Assembly: GCA_009695095.1 (NCBI GenBank)
Contig: SIBQ01000006.1
Location: forward strand, 24,490-88,489
Source: Lacunisphaera sp.
Lineage (GTDB): Bacteria; Verrucomicrobiota; Verrucomicrobiia; Opitutales; Opitutaceae
DNA length: 64,000 nucleotides
Reading direction: 5' to 3'
Below are positions 9,684 to 21,377 of the stretch, piece after piece. The notes under the pieces are model-generated. The model was given only the letters and a program-made list of their open reading frames with translations. It was not told the origin of the DNA and did no database searches. A program made the position numbers and the translations under genes. The stretch's first letter is position 1. Every line of letters begins with the position of its first letter.

Positions 9684-9799
9684 AACAGGGGATTCACCGC
9701 GGATTGCGCGGATTGACGCAGATAAGAAATGACTGGATGGAAATGGCAGGCAAGTAAGGTTTATCCGCGTTCATCTGCGTTATCCGCGGGAAATCCGGG
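9684..9799. repeat. Palindromic intergenic repeat (CGCGGAT/ATCCGCG arms)
   Basis: Between the transaminase and the permease remnant lies a stretch with left-arm blocks (ACCGCGGATTGCGCGGATTG, ACGCAGAT) answered by complementary right-arm blocks (TTTATCCGCG, ATCTGCGTTATCCGCGG). The arms could fold into one long imperfect hairpin in RNA. It belongs to a family of similar elements at other gene junctions in this window (21378, 26578, 35673, 41808, 56950, 58400). Confidence 0.7.
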
Positions 9800-11311
<1,512 letters not shown>

Positions 11312-11330
11312 GGGGGGAGTCGCGGCGGCC

Positions 11331-11786
11331 TTAGAAATGGCTTGGCTTGCGCTGCAGGAACCGGCCGCGACCGAGCGTGCCGCAGAACCTGCCGTCGCGC
11401 ACCGCGACCTCGCCGCGGACCGTGACATCGCAGGCCGACTTGCCGACAGCCTGGCTCATCCAGAGTTCAAAGCTCTTGAGCGCGTCGTCGGCCCGCGACG
11501 GGCAGCACATCTCGATGAGCGTCGTTGTGCCACCGACCAGCGCGGCCTTCGAGCCGGTCTCATAGGTGTCCTTGGAAAACGTGCCCATGAAGGGCAGGTA
11601 GATGTGGACGTGCGGGTCGATGAACCCGGGAAAGACGTATTTGCCACGAGCATCAATTGTTTCGGTCCCTGGAGGTGCCGATAGATTCTTATCAATGCGG
11701 GTGATCTGTTCTCCTTCGCAGAAAATATCCGCTACATAACGGCTGTCGGCGGTGATTATCTCGCCGTTCTTGATGAGGAGTGACAT
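11331..11786 (-). pseudogene. hydA: Dihydropyrimidinase/hydantoinase with a large in-frame internal deletion
   Basis: The frame starts normally at 11786 (MSLLIKNGEIITADSRYVAD) and includes the metal-binding GFIDPHVHIYLPF near residue 55, then proceeds through GGTTTLIEMCCPSRADDAL to the SACD segment near residue 117. It then jumps straight to VTVRGEVAVRDGRFCGTLGR and the family C-terminus GRFLQRKPSHF. Known dihydropyrimidinases are about 460 residues; this one is 151. Roughly 310 residues, including the carbamylated lysine and most metal ligands, are missing while both ends stay in frame. It cannot hydrolyse dihydropyrimidines. Gene order suggests it once acted with the flanking permease, transaminase and MmsA. 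Confidence 0.85.
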
Positions 11787-11790
11787 GTGG

Positions 11791-12226
11791 CGTGTGACTT
11801 GTGACGAGTTCAGGGAAAGCCGGAAAGCTTTCGGCGGAGCCCATTGAGCATCCGGCGAAGATCGCCGAGGAGCTCGAAGCACGCGGTTGCCTGCTGTTCG
11901 GAAGCGAACCCGAGTTCAACCGCCAGATGGAGCTGGGTGTCCAGCTCAGCGACCGAGCCCTCGGCGTGTGATATAAACTGGATGAACTCACCTGTCGTGT
12001 GCCTGGCTTGGCCTTCGGCGATATTCGAAGAGATGGAGACCGATGCACGCCGCATCTGTGAGACCAGTCCGAACTTTTCGTCCGATGGAAACGTCCTGGT
12101 AAGAGCGTAGATAAGCTTGGCGAGAGCAATGCCCTTCTGCCATACGACCAGATCGCGATATCCGTCAGCCTTGGGATTCTCGAATTTGAGTGGTTTCATT
12201 GCGCGTCACATTTCACAAGTCACACG
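11791..12226. repeat. Perfect 14-bp inverted repeats bounding the four-helix-bundle gene
   Basis: CGTGTGACTTGTGA at 11791-11804 is matched exactly by its reverse complement at 12213-12226. Around each copy are further GTGAC/GTCAC units (GTGACATGTGG on the left; GCGTCACATTTCAC and CACACGTCAC on the right). The repeats enclose only the gene at 11810-12199, which sits between dihydropyrimidinase and mmsA, so the block looks like a small inserted module. Confidence 0.75.
11810..12199 (-). CDS. Four-helix bundle protein (23S rRNA intervening-sequence type)
   Basis: A 129-residue protein with the family pattern YRDLVVWQKGIALAKLIY at the N-terminus, FGLVSQMRRASVSISSNIAEG in the middle and a C-terminal helix ending in LLGDLRRMLNGLRRKL. 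This small all-helical family was first described in intervening sequences of bacterial 23S rRNA genes and is common as a stand-alone gene in Verrucomicrobia. Its molecular function is unknown. Here it interrupts an apparent pyrimidine-degradation cluster and is bracketed by perfect inverted repeats, which supports recent insertion. Confidence 0.88.
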   Translation of the reverse strand: MKPLKFENPKADGYRDLVVWQKGIALAKLIYALTRTFPSDEKFGLVSQMRRASVSISSNIAEGQARHTTGEFIQFISHAEGSVAELDTQLHLAVELGFASEQQATACFELLGDLRRMLNGLRRKLSGFP

Positions 12227-12241
12227 TCACAGCGCTTCGCG

Positions 12242-13900
<1,659 letters not shown>

Positions 13901-13921
13901 TTGATAATACGGGTGAAACTA

Positions 13922-14137
13922 TCAGTTGCGCCCAGTGTGGGCGGGTGGGTTAAATAGACGGTGCGGACTAAGGGAGGCGCCGACAAACTGTCCGAGGCCC
14001 CAACGGATGAGCCGCAAGTTGAGGTAATTGCGGCCGGCGCGAAAAACGCGGACGGAGCCCGGTGCGCCAAACGGCGGCGTGGGTTCAGGGGGCACGCGCA
14101 GGACTCCCAGCGCCCAGGTGCGGATGCGGTCAAACAT
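13922..14137 (-). pseudogene. Truncated PH-domain-type membrane protein, N-terminal remnant
   Basis: The ATG at 14137 overlaps the stop of the preceding PH-domain gene. The product begins MFDRIRTWALGVLRVPPEP and continues to NYLNLRLIRWGLGQFVG, which resembles the N-terminus of YdbS-like bacterial PH (bPH2) proteins encoded in tandem pairs. At about 13990 the resemblance ends abruptly and a short unrelated tail runs to a stop at 13922. About 70 residues remain where a few hundred would be expected, including no membrane helices. The assignment rests on position and on the short similarity I recall, so it is moderately sure. Confidence 0.55.
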
Positions 14138-14673
14138 GGCCAGAGTCCTCCGGGCGGGCCTGCAGGGCGAGGCGGGTTTCGCGCAGATCGCGGGCGACTT
14201 CGTGGAGAGCGGCGGCAAGTTCGTCGGCTTGCGCCGGAGTGGCGGCGGGGGGCGCGGCGGACTTGTGCGCGGGATCCTTCACCCCACGCATCTTGGAATA
14301 AAGGAAGTCGCGCACCGCTTCGAATTCCTTGAACCCCTCCAGCGTCATCTCTGCGCCGGAACTGCCGCTGGCGGTCTGGACGAGGATGCGCGCGAGGCCG
14401 AGCCAGCGCTCGACGATGTTGGAGCGCAGGTGGATGTCCTGGATGCGGGCGTAGTTGATGATGATCTGGCGGCGGAACAGGATGCCCCAGCTCATGGAGA
14501 TGCCCTCATCGGTGAACTTGTAGCGCAGCGTGTGGTAGCGGAAATACATCGGCAGAACCAGAATCGGAAACAGGGGGCGGAACCACCAGGCAGCAGAGGA
14601 TATAGTAGGTCCAGAGCGCCTTGTCGGGACGCTCGAGGGCGAGGATGGCCTCTTCGGCAGGGGGAGGGTTCAC
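14130..14673 (-). pseudogene. PH-domain (bPH2/YdbS-like) protein, one-base frameshift
   Basis: A GTG at 14673 starts NPPPAEEAILALERPDKALW and a hydrophobic helix; the frame then breaks in a run of C residues near 14571-14577. Removing one base joins it to LFPILVLPMYFRYHTLRYKF and onward through DEGISMSWGILFRRQIIINYARIQDIHL, the core of the bacterial PH domain, to the stop at 14130. The last part is an Ala/Arg-rich helix. The C-run suggests either a genuine slippage mutation or a sequencing error. The following gene of the pair is truncated, which favours real decay. Function of these small membrane-associated proteins is not known. Confidence 0.7.
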
Positions 14674-14741
14674 GCGCCAAGGAGATGACGGGAAAACCCG
14701 CCGGCGACAATCCCAGACGGATCCGCGGGCGAAACAACCCC

Positions 14742-15974
14742 TTAGCTGGCAAAGAACTTCGAGATCTTTTGCAACGCCTTCACTAGCCGGTCGATCTCAG
14801 TCTCGGTGTTATAGAGATAGAAGCTGGCGCGGGAGGTGGACGAGAGACCGAGCTTTTTCATAAGCGGCTGGTTGCAGTGGTGGCCGCCGCGGAGGGCGAT
14901 GCCTTCCTGATCGGCCATCGTCACGACGTCGTGCGCGTGCACGCCCTTGAGGTCGAAGCTGACGACGCCGCTGCGGTGGTGGGCCGGACCGAGGATGCGG
15001 ATGCCGGGCACCTCGGCCTTGAGCCCGGCGTAGGCGAGGGCGGCGAGTTTTTCATCGTGTTGCGCGATGGCCTCGCGGCCGAGATCGTTGAGGTAGTCCA
15101 TGGCACGGGCGAACGCGATGACATCGGCGATGTTGGGCGTGCCGGCCTCGAACTTGGCGGGCGCGGGCGCCCACTTGCTTTCGAAATACTCGACGTTGGA
15201 GATCATGCTGCCGCCGCCGCGGTAGGGCGGCATGGCGTCGAGCAGGACCTTGCGGCCGTAGAGCAGGCCGACGCCGGTGGGGCCGCACATCTTGTGGCCG
15301 GAGACGGCGAGGAAATCGCAGCCCAGGGCGCGGACATCGAGCGGCATGTGGCCGGCGCTCTGGGCGGCATCGATGACGGTGAGCGCGCCGACCTTCTTTG
15401 CCGCCGTGCAAAGCTCGGCGGCGGGATTGATGACGCCAAGGGTGTTGGAGACGTGCGTGAAAGCGAAAACCTTTACTTCGGGGGTAAGCACCTTGGCGAG
15501 TTGTGCGAGGTCGAGCAAGCCGGTGTCGCCCGCGACGATGGGCAGGTAGCGGAGCTTGGCCCCGGTACGGCGGGCGAGAAGCTGCCAGGGCACCAAGTTG
15601 CTGTGGTGCTCCATCTCGGTGAGCAAAATGACGTCGCTCTTTTTGAGGTTTTCGTCGCCCCAGGCGTTGGCGACGAGGTTGATGCTGTCGGTGGTGCCGG
15701 CGGTGAAGACGATTTCGCCCGGCTCAGTGGCGTTCAGGTATTTCGCGGCGCGCTCGCGGGCCGACTCGTAGCCGGTAGTGGCGCGCAGGGAGAGCGCATG
15801 GATGCCGCGGTGGACGTTGGCATTGTCCTTCCGGTAATAGTGAGTGAGCGCGTCGATGACGCACTGCGGCTTCTGCGAGGTGGCCGCGTTGTCGAGATAG
15901 ACCAGTGGCTTCCCGTTCACCTTCTGGTTGAGGATCGGGAAATCGGCGCGGAGGTTTTTCCAGGCATTATTCAT
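14742..15974 (-). CDS. sufS: Cysteine desulfurase SufS
   Basis: A 410-residue class V PLP enzyme that removes sulfur from cysteine for Fe-S cluster assembly. It begins LRADFPILNQKVNGKPLVYLDNAATSQKP, typical of group II desulfurases. The PLP lysine is in AVSGHKMCGPTG, the cofactor histidine in TEMEHHSNLVPWQ, and the catalytic cysteine in RGGHHCNQPLMKKLG near residue 363. The next gene upstream in the transcript is sufU, 10 bp away, the usual sulfur acceptor of SufS. The rest of the SUF system is encoded at 56-61 kb. Confidence 0.95.
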   Translation of the reverse strand: MNNAWKNLRADFPILNQKVNGKPLVYLDNAATSQKPQCVIDALTHYYRKDNANVHRGIHALSLRATTGYESARERAAKYLNATEPGEIVFTAGTTDSINLVANAWGDENLKKSDVILLTEMEHHSNLVPWQLLARRTGAKLRYLPIVAGDTGLLDLAQLAKVLTPEVKVFAFTHVSNTLGVINPAAELCTAAKKVGALTVIDAAQSAGHMPLDVRALGCDFLAVSGHKMCGPTGVGLLYGRKVLLDAMPPYRGGGSMISNVEYFESKWAPAPAKFEAGTPNIADVIAFARAMDYLNDLGREAIAQHDEKLAALAYAGLKAEVPGIRILGPAHHRSGVVSFDLKGVHAHDVVTMADQEGIALRGGHHCNQPLMKKLGLSSTSRASFYLYNTETEIDRLVKALQKISKFFAS

Positions 15975-15984
15975 CTAAGTGTTT

Positions 15985-16440
15985 TCAGTCGCCCGGTTTT
16001 TCAGTGGTGACGGGTTTCTCGTCGCCCTTGGCGGCGTTGAGCGCGGCGTGCCAGCTGAGGGTCGCGCACTTGATACGGGCAGGAAACTGATGGACGCCGG
16101 CGAGCGCGGCGAGGTCGGAGAGGTTGTCCTCGTCGACTTTGCCGGTGGTCACCATCCGGTGCAGGTTGGCGTAGATGGCCTCGGCCTCGGCGACAGTCTT
16201 GCCCTTGAGATTGAGGGTCATGAGCGAGGCGCTGGCTTGCGAGATGGCGCACCCGCTGCCTTGGAAGCTGACGTCGGTGAGGCGGTCGCCATCGAGCTGC
16301 ACGTAGACGGTGATCTGGTCGCCGCACATGGGATTGTTGCCGCTGCCCACACGGTTGGCCGCGGGCAGGACCTTGTAGTTCCGCGGGCGGCGGTTGTGGT
16401 CCAGAATGACGGACTGGTAGAGGTCGGTGAGGTCTTGCAT
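15985..16440 (-). CDS. sufU: SufU, sulfur acceptor/IscU-like Fe-S assembly protein
   Basis: A 151-residue protein that accepts sulfur from SufS through a zinc-held active site. The three expected cysteines are present: NNPMCGD near residue 39, GSGCAISQASASL near 64, and RIKCATLSWHA near 125. The aspartate after the first cysteine is conserved. It precedes sufS in the same transcript. The SufU-type insertion between the second and third motifs distinguishes it from IscU. Confidence 0.93.
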   Translation of the reverse strand: MQDLTDLYQSVILDHNRRPRNYKVLPAANRVGSGNNPMCGDQITVYVQLDGDRLTDVSFQGSGCAISQASASLMTLNLKGKTVAEAEAIYANLHRMVTTGKVDEDNLSDLAALAGVHQFPARIKCATLSWHAALNAAKGDEKPVTTEKPGD

Positions 16441-16553
16441 CGGCCGGAAGTTGAACGGCTGAGGCTACGCTGGAGGCGGCATTTGGCAAACAGAGTTTGA
16501 GGCATAGGCCAGCTTGGAGGTTGGACTCCACCAAGCGGTTTTGCTCCCAAGGC

Positions 16554-16960
16554 TCAGCCCGACATTTGGGGTCGGTTGGTCAGGCCGGTGGGTGGTGGCA
16601 CGACTGCCAGGATGCGGGCGATGAGCTTCCTGACGCGGATGATGCCCACGATGCGGCGGCTGGCTTTGTCGACGACGACGGGGAGCACCTTATAGCCGTG
16701 CTCGCGGAAGGAGGAGGAGGAGGCAATGAGCACGGTGTCCATGGCGGCGAGCATGGCGGGATCCTTGGTCATGAACAAGGCGAGGGGAGTCTCTGGAGGC
16801 ACTCCCTTGCCCTGGGCGCGCAGGAAATCGGTGAGGGTGATCAGGCCATCGAGCCGGGCGCCGTCGGCGGAGACATAGAAAAAGTCGGACGGGTGCCGGG
16901 CAAATTGGTGGCTCGTGTCGTAGAGACTGTCGGTGGTTTTCAACAGCGGCTGCGGCGCTG
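16554..16960 (-). pseudogene. CBS-domain segment, probably the frameshifted C-terminus of the upstream oxidoreductase
   Basis: An open frame of about 129 residues contains one and a half CBS-type units: LDGLITLTDFLRAQ, FMTKDPAMLAAMDTVLIASSSSFREHG and KVLPVVVDKASRRIVGIIRVRKLI. It has no good start: its only early start is a TTG at 16943 overlapping the upstream stop. Reading the upstream gene in the other frame gives PLLKTTDSLYDTSHQF without a break, so one missing base at about 16945-16955 would join oxidoreductase, cyclic-nucleotide and CBS domains in one chain. Whether it is an independent gene cannot be decided from sequence alone. Confidence 0.5.
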
Positions 16961-18613
16961 CTCGATGAACTCCTTAAGCGAAAATCCCCGCAGGGCCGCT
17001 AGCACGGCGGGACGTTCCTGCCAGGTGCCAGCGGTGCGGCGGGTGATGGCGGCGGTCAGTATCTCGCGCAACGGCGCGAGTGACTTGGCGATGGTGCCGA
17101 AGACATTGCGGCCCATGACCACGACCTGGAGAGGGGTGCGGGCCCGGACGGAGGCGCTGCGGGGGCGGTTGTTAATCAGCGACTGCTCGCCGAAAAAATT
17201 GCCTGGGCCGAGCGTGGCGATCGCCTCGCCGTCGGGTTTTTCAGGCGAAGTGCGGACAATCTCCACCTCGCCGTGCTCGATGACGTAGAAACGGGAGGGA
17301 GGCTCGCCCTGCTTGATGATATAGTCGCCGGGCACGTAATGGGCGTGCGAGACGCGCTCGGTGACGTCGGTCTTGATGCAGCTGAGGTCGCGGGGGAAGA
17401 TGAGCAGCCACGCCCAGTCAAAGCCGACCTGCACGCGACGCGACCAGGAGGGGAGCTTGAAGAGATAAACCCCGCGCCACGTGAACCACGCGAAAAAGCC
17501 CGAGAGCCGGAAGCCGAGCATCTCGGCGACGGCGCTGTGGCCGCCGATGGAGCAGAGTTGCCCAAGCACCTTGAATGAGAACGGGCGGGTCGGCTCGCCC
17601 GCCAGCACGCGGACGACGTTCTCAGCGCACTGCCGGCCCTGGCGCTCGGCAAACTGACCGGTCGGCGGCGAGGGCTGGCCGTCATGGGCGTTGATGATGC
17701 AGGCGCAATCGCCCAGGGCCCAGGCGTTGGCCCGGCCCTGCAGCCGCATGTCGGGTCCGGTCAGCAGCCGGCCCTTCTCCTTGGGCGAGTCGAGCCGCTC
17801 AACCACCGGCGCGATCGTGCTGCCGATGGTGCAGACGATGGTGCCGCCGGGCACGAAGCCATCCTTCAGCCCCACGCCCTCGCCAGTGGCCAGCTGCACA
17901 CGGGCGTTGAGCTTCATGGTGACGCCCGCCTTTTCCATCTTCACCCGGGCGAATTCACGCAGTTGCGGGCTGATTTCCGGCAGCAGCTCAGCGCGCGAAT
18001 GGATAAGGGTGACAGTGACGTCATCCTCCCGGATATAGGAATAGAAGCGCAGACTGCTGCGGACGAGATCGTTGATCTCGCCGGCGGTCTCGACGCCGCT
18101 GTAGCCTCCGCCCACGACGTTGAAGGAGAGATACCAGCGCCGGCGGGCCGGATCGTCGCAGACCGCGGCCTTCTCCATTTGCGAGAGAATGTGGGTGCGC
18201 AAGACGGCGGCATCACCGACGGTCTTGAGGGGGAAGGCATGGTCGGCCATGCCGGGGACGACGTTGAGGTTGGAGATGTTGCCGCAGGCAATGACCACGT
18301 GGTCGTAGTCGAGCGAGCGTGGCAGGCCGTCGTGCCCCTCAAATTCAAGGCGGCTGGCAGCGAGGTCGATGCCCCTGACCTCCTCGGTGCGGCACTGAAC
18401 CCCGGGGAGCAATTGCCGCAGCGGCACAATCACATCGTCTAGGCTCAGCGAGGACCCAACGGCGTCGGCCAGCAACGGGCTGAAGACCAGGTGGTTTTCC
18501 TTGTTGAAAAGGACCAGTTCGGCGTCGCCATTCCGCAGACGGGCCCGCAGGGTTCGGGCGCATTTTACGCCGCCGAAGCCTCCACCGATGATGACAATGC
18601 GTTTTTTGGGCAT
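16940..18613 (-). CDS. NADH dehydrogenase-like flavoprotein fused to a cyclic-nucleotide-binding domain
   Basis: The ATG at 18613 gives KKRIVIIGGGFGGVKCARTL, an FAD-binding Rossmann motif; a second nucleotide-binding fold occurs around FNVVGGGYSGVETAGEI. This matches type II (non-pumping) NADH:quinone dehydrogenases, about residues 1-400, including LGDCACIINAHDGQP near the end of the FAD domain. A hydrophobic patch follows, then a CRP-type cyclic-nucleotide-binding domain (YIIKQGEPPSRFYVIEHGEVEIV and GPGNFFGEQSLINNRPRSASV). The fused regulatory domain suggests control of quinone reduction by a nucleotide or by membrane attachment. The frame is open upstream into the tRNA gene but that cannot be coding. 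The C-terminus is probably cut short by a frameshift. Confidence 0.82.
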   Translation of the reverse strand: MPKKRIVIIGGGFGGVKCARTLRARLRNGDAELVLFNKENHLVFSPLLADAVGSSLSLDDVIVPLRQLLPGVQCRTEEVRGIDLAASRLEFEGHDGLPRSLDYDHVVIACGNISNLNVVPGMADHAFPLKTVGDAAVLRTHILSQMEKAAVCDDPARRRWYLSFNVVGGGYSGVETAGEINDLVRSSLRFYSYIREDDVTVTLIHSRAELLPEISPQLREFARVKMEKAGVTMKLNARVQLATGEGVGLKDGFVPGGTIVCTIGSTIAPVVERLDSPKEKGRLLTGPDMRLQGRANAWALGDCACIINAHDGQPSPPTGQFAERQGRQCAENVVRVLAGEPTRPFSFKVLGQLCSIGGHSAVAEMLGFRLSGFFAWFTWRGVYLFKLPSWSRRVQVGFDWAWLLIFPRDLSCIKTDVTERVSHAHYVPGDYIIKQGEPPSRFYVIEHGEVEIVRTSPEKPDGEAIATLGPGNFFGEQSLINNRPRSASVRARTPLQVVVMGRNVFGTIAKSLAPLREILTAAITRRTAGTWQERPAVLAALRGFSLKEFIEQRRSRC

Positions 18614-18737
18614 GCGGCGCATTGTGGCAGTTTGCCGGGGGAGGCGGGGTTGGCAATGCGGCTTTAGGCGGGGATTTCGGAATTTCCATTGACCGGGGGC
18701 AGTGGAGCACGCTTTATTCGCCCTCCTTTGCTTGCCC

Positions 18738-18828
<91 letters not shown>

Positions 18829-18987
18829 GCAAAGCATGGCGGCACCGCAGCATGCGGTGAGCGGATGCGGGCCCGACTTATCGCCTCCCTCACGGCAAGT
18901 CATATTGCCGCCGGCGTAAACAAAAGCTCCTTGCGCGGGCAAGGCCGGATGGTAGCTTGGGTTGATTTTTATCCACCGAACACGCCT

Positions 18988-19497
18988 ATGGTCACCGCCA
19001 ACTCGGAGCTAGCCTATGACAGCAAAATCGAAGGCGATGTCATCGTCACCCGGGCGGATGCGGCCATTAATTGGATGCGCGCCAACTCCATGTGGCCCAT
19101 GCCGATGGGTCTGGCCTGTTGCGCCATCGAGCTGATGGCGGCGGCGTCCAGCCGGTTCGACATCGCACGGTTCGGCGCCGAGGTCATGCGCTTCTCCCCC
19201 CGCCAGTCCGACTGCATGATCGTGGCGGGCACGGTCACCTACAAGATGGCTCCGGTTGTCCGCCGCATTTATGACCAGATGGCCGCACCGAAATGGGTCA
19301 TTGCCATGGGCGCCTGCGCCAGCTCGGGCGGCATGTATCGGAGCTACGCAACGCTCCAGGGGGTCGACCGCATCATTCCTGTGGATGTCTATATCAGCGG
19401 CTGCCCGCCGCGCCCGGAGGCCCTGCTCGACGCCCTCATGAAGCTGCAGGCCAAGGTCAAGCGCGAGCACTCGGCCTCAAAACTTTTCAGTGCCTGA
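18988..19497 (+). CDS. nuoB: NADH-quinone oxidoreductase subunit B
   Basis: The 169-residue peripheral-arm subunit that carries cluster N2, the last Fe-S centre before quinone. The four ligands are visible: adjacent C44 and C45 in [11 protein letters not shown]110 in MGACASSGG and C139 in ISGCPPRP. An ATG at 18988 gives the family length; the open frame back to 18865 adds non-conserved residues. It is the first gene of the nuo cluster. NuoA, normally just upstream, is not encoded here: only about 160 bp separate this gene from the tRNA. Confidence 0.95.
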   Translation: MVTANSELAYDSKIEGDVIVTRADAAINWMRANSMWPMPMGLACCAIELMAAASSRFDIARFGAEVMRFSPRQSDCMIVAGTVTYKMAPVVRRIYDQMAAPKWVIAMGACASSGGMYRSYATLQGVDRIIPVDVYISGCPPRPEALLDALMKLQAKVKREHSASKLFSA

Positions 19498-19504
19498 ACC
19501 TCCA

Positions 19505-20137
19505 ATGCTGACGCGCATGACCACCGACGTCGACCTCGCGACCGCCGTTAACCTGCAATCCCCCTCGGCCACGCCCCGTGCCAGCCTCGACTGTCCGGCC
19601 TGGAATGTCTTGCCCGCCGACGTGCGGGCGGTTCTCTCCCGTTTGCGCGACACCCAGGGCTTTGATTTCCTGATGGACGTGACCGCGGTGGACTGGAGCG
19701 CGGAGAAGTCGCCCCGCTTTACCGTCGTCTGGCATCTCTACTCGAGCACCCGGCACACCTACGTGCGCCTCGCAGCTGATTGTGCCAGCAACACCGAGCC
19801 GGCCATGCCCAGCGCCACCGGCCTGTGGCCCGGCGCCAACTGGCACGAGCGCGAAATCTTTGACATGTTCGGCATCAAATTTGACGACCATCCCGACCTG
19901 CGGCGCATCCTCATGTGGGACGCCTACCCGTATTTCCCGCTGCGCAAGGGTTTCCCGCTGGCCGGCCTGCCCGCGGAGTTGTCCGATCCCGACATCACCG
20001 CAGAAACCGGGACGGGACTCATCTCAGCGCCGATGGCCGGCGGCCCGTTCGTGGCCACGCCCGGCGGGCCGATGAGCGAGGCCGAGCCCCGCGCCAAGGA
20101 CGAAGCCTGGAACGAGCAGCGCGCCAAACCCGTGTAA
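19505..20137 (+). CDS. nuoC: NADH-quinone oxidoreductase subunit C
   Basis: A 210-residue peripheral subunit. The signature GANWHEREIFDMFGIKFDDHPDLRRILM near residues 112-140 is diagnostic of NuoC (30-kDa subunit). ATG codons at 19505 and 19517 are both possible starts. A 70-residue tail after SDPD (TGTGLISAPMAGGPFV...) is Gly/Pro/Ala-rich and appears less conserved. It begins 7 bp after nuoB and ends 4 bp before nuoD, so the three are co-transcribed and translationally close. Confidence 0.93.
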   Translation: MLTRMTTDVDLATAVNLQSPSATPRASLDCPAWNVLPADVRAVLSRLRDTQGFDFLMDVTAVDWSAEKSPRFTVVWHLYSSTRHTYVRLAADCASNTEPAMPSATGLWPGANWHEREIFDMFGIKFDDHPDLRRILMWDAYPYFPLRKGFPLAGLPAELSDPDITAETGTGLISAPMAGGPFVATPGGPMSEAEPRAKDEAWNEQRAKPV

Positions 20138-20141
20138 CGCG

Positions 20142-21374
20142 ATGGCCACCGACTTTTCATTTCCCGACACCGCCGCGAAGACGGCCGCCATGCCGAATGA
20201 ATTCGAGTCGGGAAAAATGTCGCTCTCGATGGGCCCATCGCATCCGTCGACCCACGGCGTGCTGCGCATCCAGTTCGAACTGGACGGTGAGATGGTGACC
20301 AAAGCCGACCCGGTGGTGGGCTATCTGCACCGCGGCGACGAGAAGATCGCCGAGAACATGACTTACAACCAGTTTGTGCCCTACACTGACCGACTGGATT
20401 ACATCGCTCCTCTCGCAAACAACATGGCCTACGCCATCGCGGTCGAGCGCCTCGCCAACCTGCAGGTACCGCCCCGCTGCCAGGCCATTCGCGTCATCAC
20501 CGCGGAAATGGCCCGCATTTCTTCGCATCTCATGGGCCTCGGCGCTTACGGCATCGATGTCGGGGCGTGGACGGTGTTCATGTATTGCTTCCAGGAACGC
20601 GAGAAACTCTACAAGCTCTTCGAGGAGCTGACCGGGGCGCGCTTCACGACCAGCTACACCCGCATCGGCGGCCTGCAGCGGGACGTGCCCGCGGGCTGGA
20701 CCCAGCAGGTGGACGCGTTCTGCGACCAGTTCCTGCCGATTCTCGACGAGATTCTCGGTCTGCTCTCGCGCAACAAGATCTTCCTCGACCGCACGACGGA
20801 CATCGGCGTCATTTCGCGGGCCGACGCCATCGCCTACGGCCTTACCGGCCCAAACCTTCGCGGTTCCGGAATGGCGATGGACCTGCGCAAGGACCGCCCC
20901 TACTCCGGCTACGAACAATATGAATTCGACGTGCCGGTCGGCGCGCAGGGCGACTGCTACGACCGTTACCTCTGCCGCGGCGAGGAGATGAAGCAGTCCG
21001 TGCGCATCCTCCAGCAGGCGGTGAAGAATTTTCCGGGCGGCGACTGGTATGCCAAGGATGCGCGCAAGATCTTCGCTCCGCCGAAGGATAAAATCCTCAC
21101 CTCGATGGAGGAATTGATCAACAACTTCATGATCGTGACCGAAGGCCCGCAGATGCCGGCTGGGGAGGTCTACTTCGAGGCGGAGAATCCGAAGGGCGTC
21201 CTCGGCTTCTACATCGTGAGCAAGGGCGGCGGCGTGCCCTGGCGCCTGAAGATCCGCAGCCCCTCGTTCTGCAACCTATCCATCCTGCCCAAGCTTTGCG
21301 TCGGCCACCTGGTGTCCGACGTCGTTTCCATCCTCGGCTCGCTCGACTTCGTCATGGGCGAGTGCGACCGGTGA
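20142..21374 (+). CDS. nuoD: NADH-quinone oxidoreductase subunit D
   Basis: A 410-residue member of the 49-kDa subunit family, related to NiFe-hydrogenase large subunits but without metal ligands. It forms the quinone site together with NuoB. Characteristic parts are MGPSHPSTHGVLRIQFELDGE, YLHRGDEKIAENMTYNQFVPYTDRLDY and the C-terminal LGSLDFVMGECDR. Separate NuoC and NuoD genes (not the fused NuoCD of enterics) are used here. A palindromic repeat follows before nuoE. Confidence 0.95.
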   Translation: MATDFSFPDTAAKTAAMPNEFESGKMSLSMGPSHPSTHGVLRIQFELDGEMVTKADPVVGYLHRGDEKIAENMTYNQFVPYTDRLDYIAPLANNMAYAIAVERLANLQVPPRCQAIRVITAEMARISSHLMGLGAYGIDVGAWTVFMYCFQEREKLYKLFEELTGARFTTSYTRIGGLQRDVPAGWTQQVDAFCDQFLPILDEILGLLSRNKIFLDRTTDIGVISRADAIAYGLTGPNLRGSGMAMDLRKDRPYSGYEQYEFDVPVGAQGDCYDRYLCRGEEMKQSVRILQQAVKNFPGGDWYAKDARKIFAPPKDKILTSMEELINNFMIVTEGPQMPAGEVYFEAENPKGVLGFYIVSKGGGVPWRLKIRSPSFCNLSILPKLCVGHLVSDVVSILGSLDFVMGECDR

Positions 21375-21377
21375 TAA

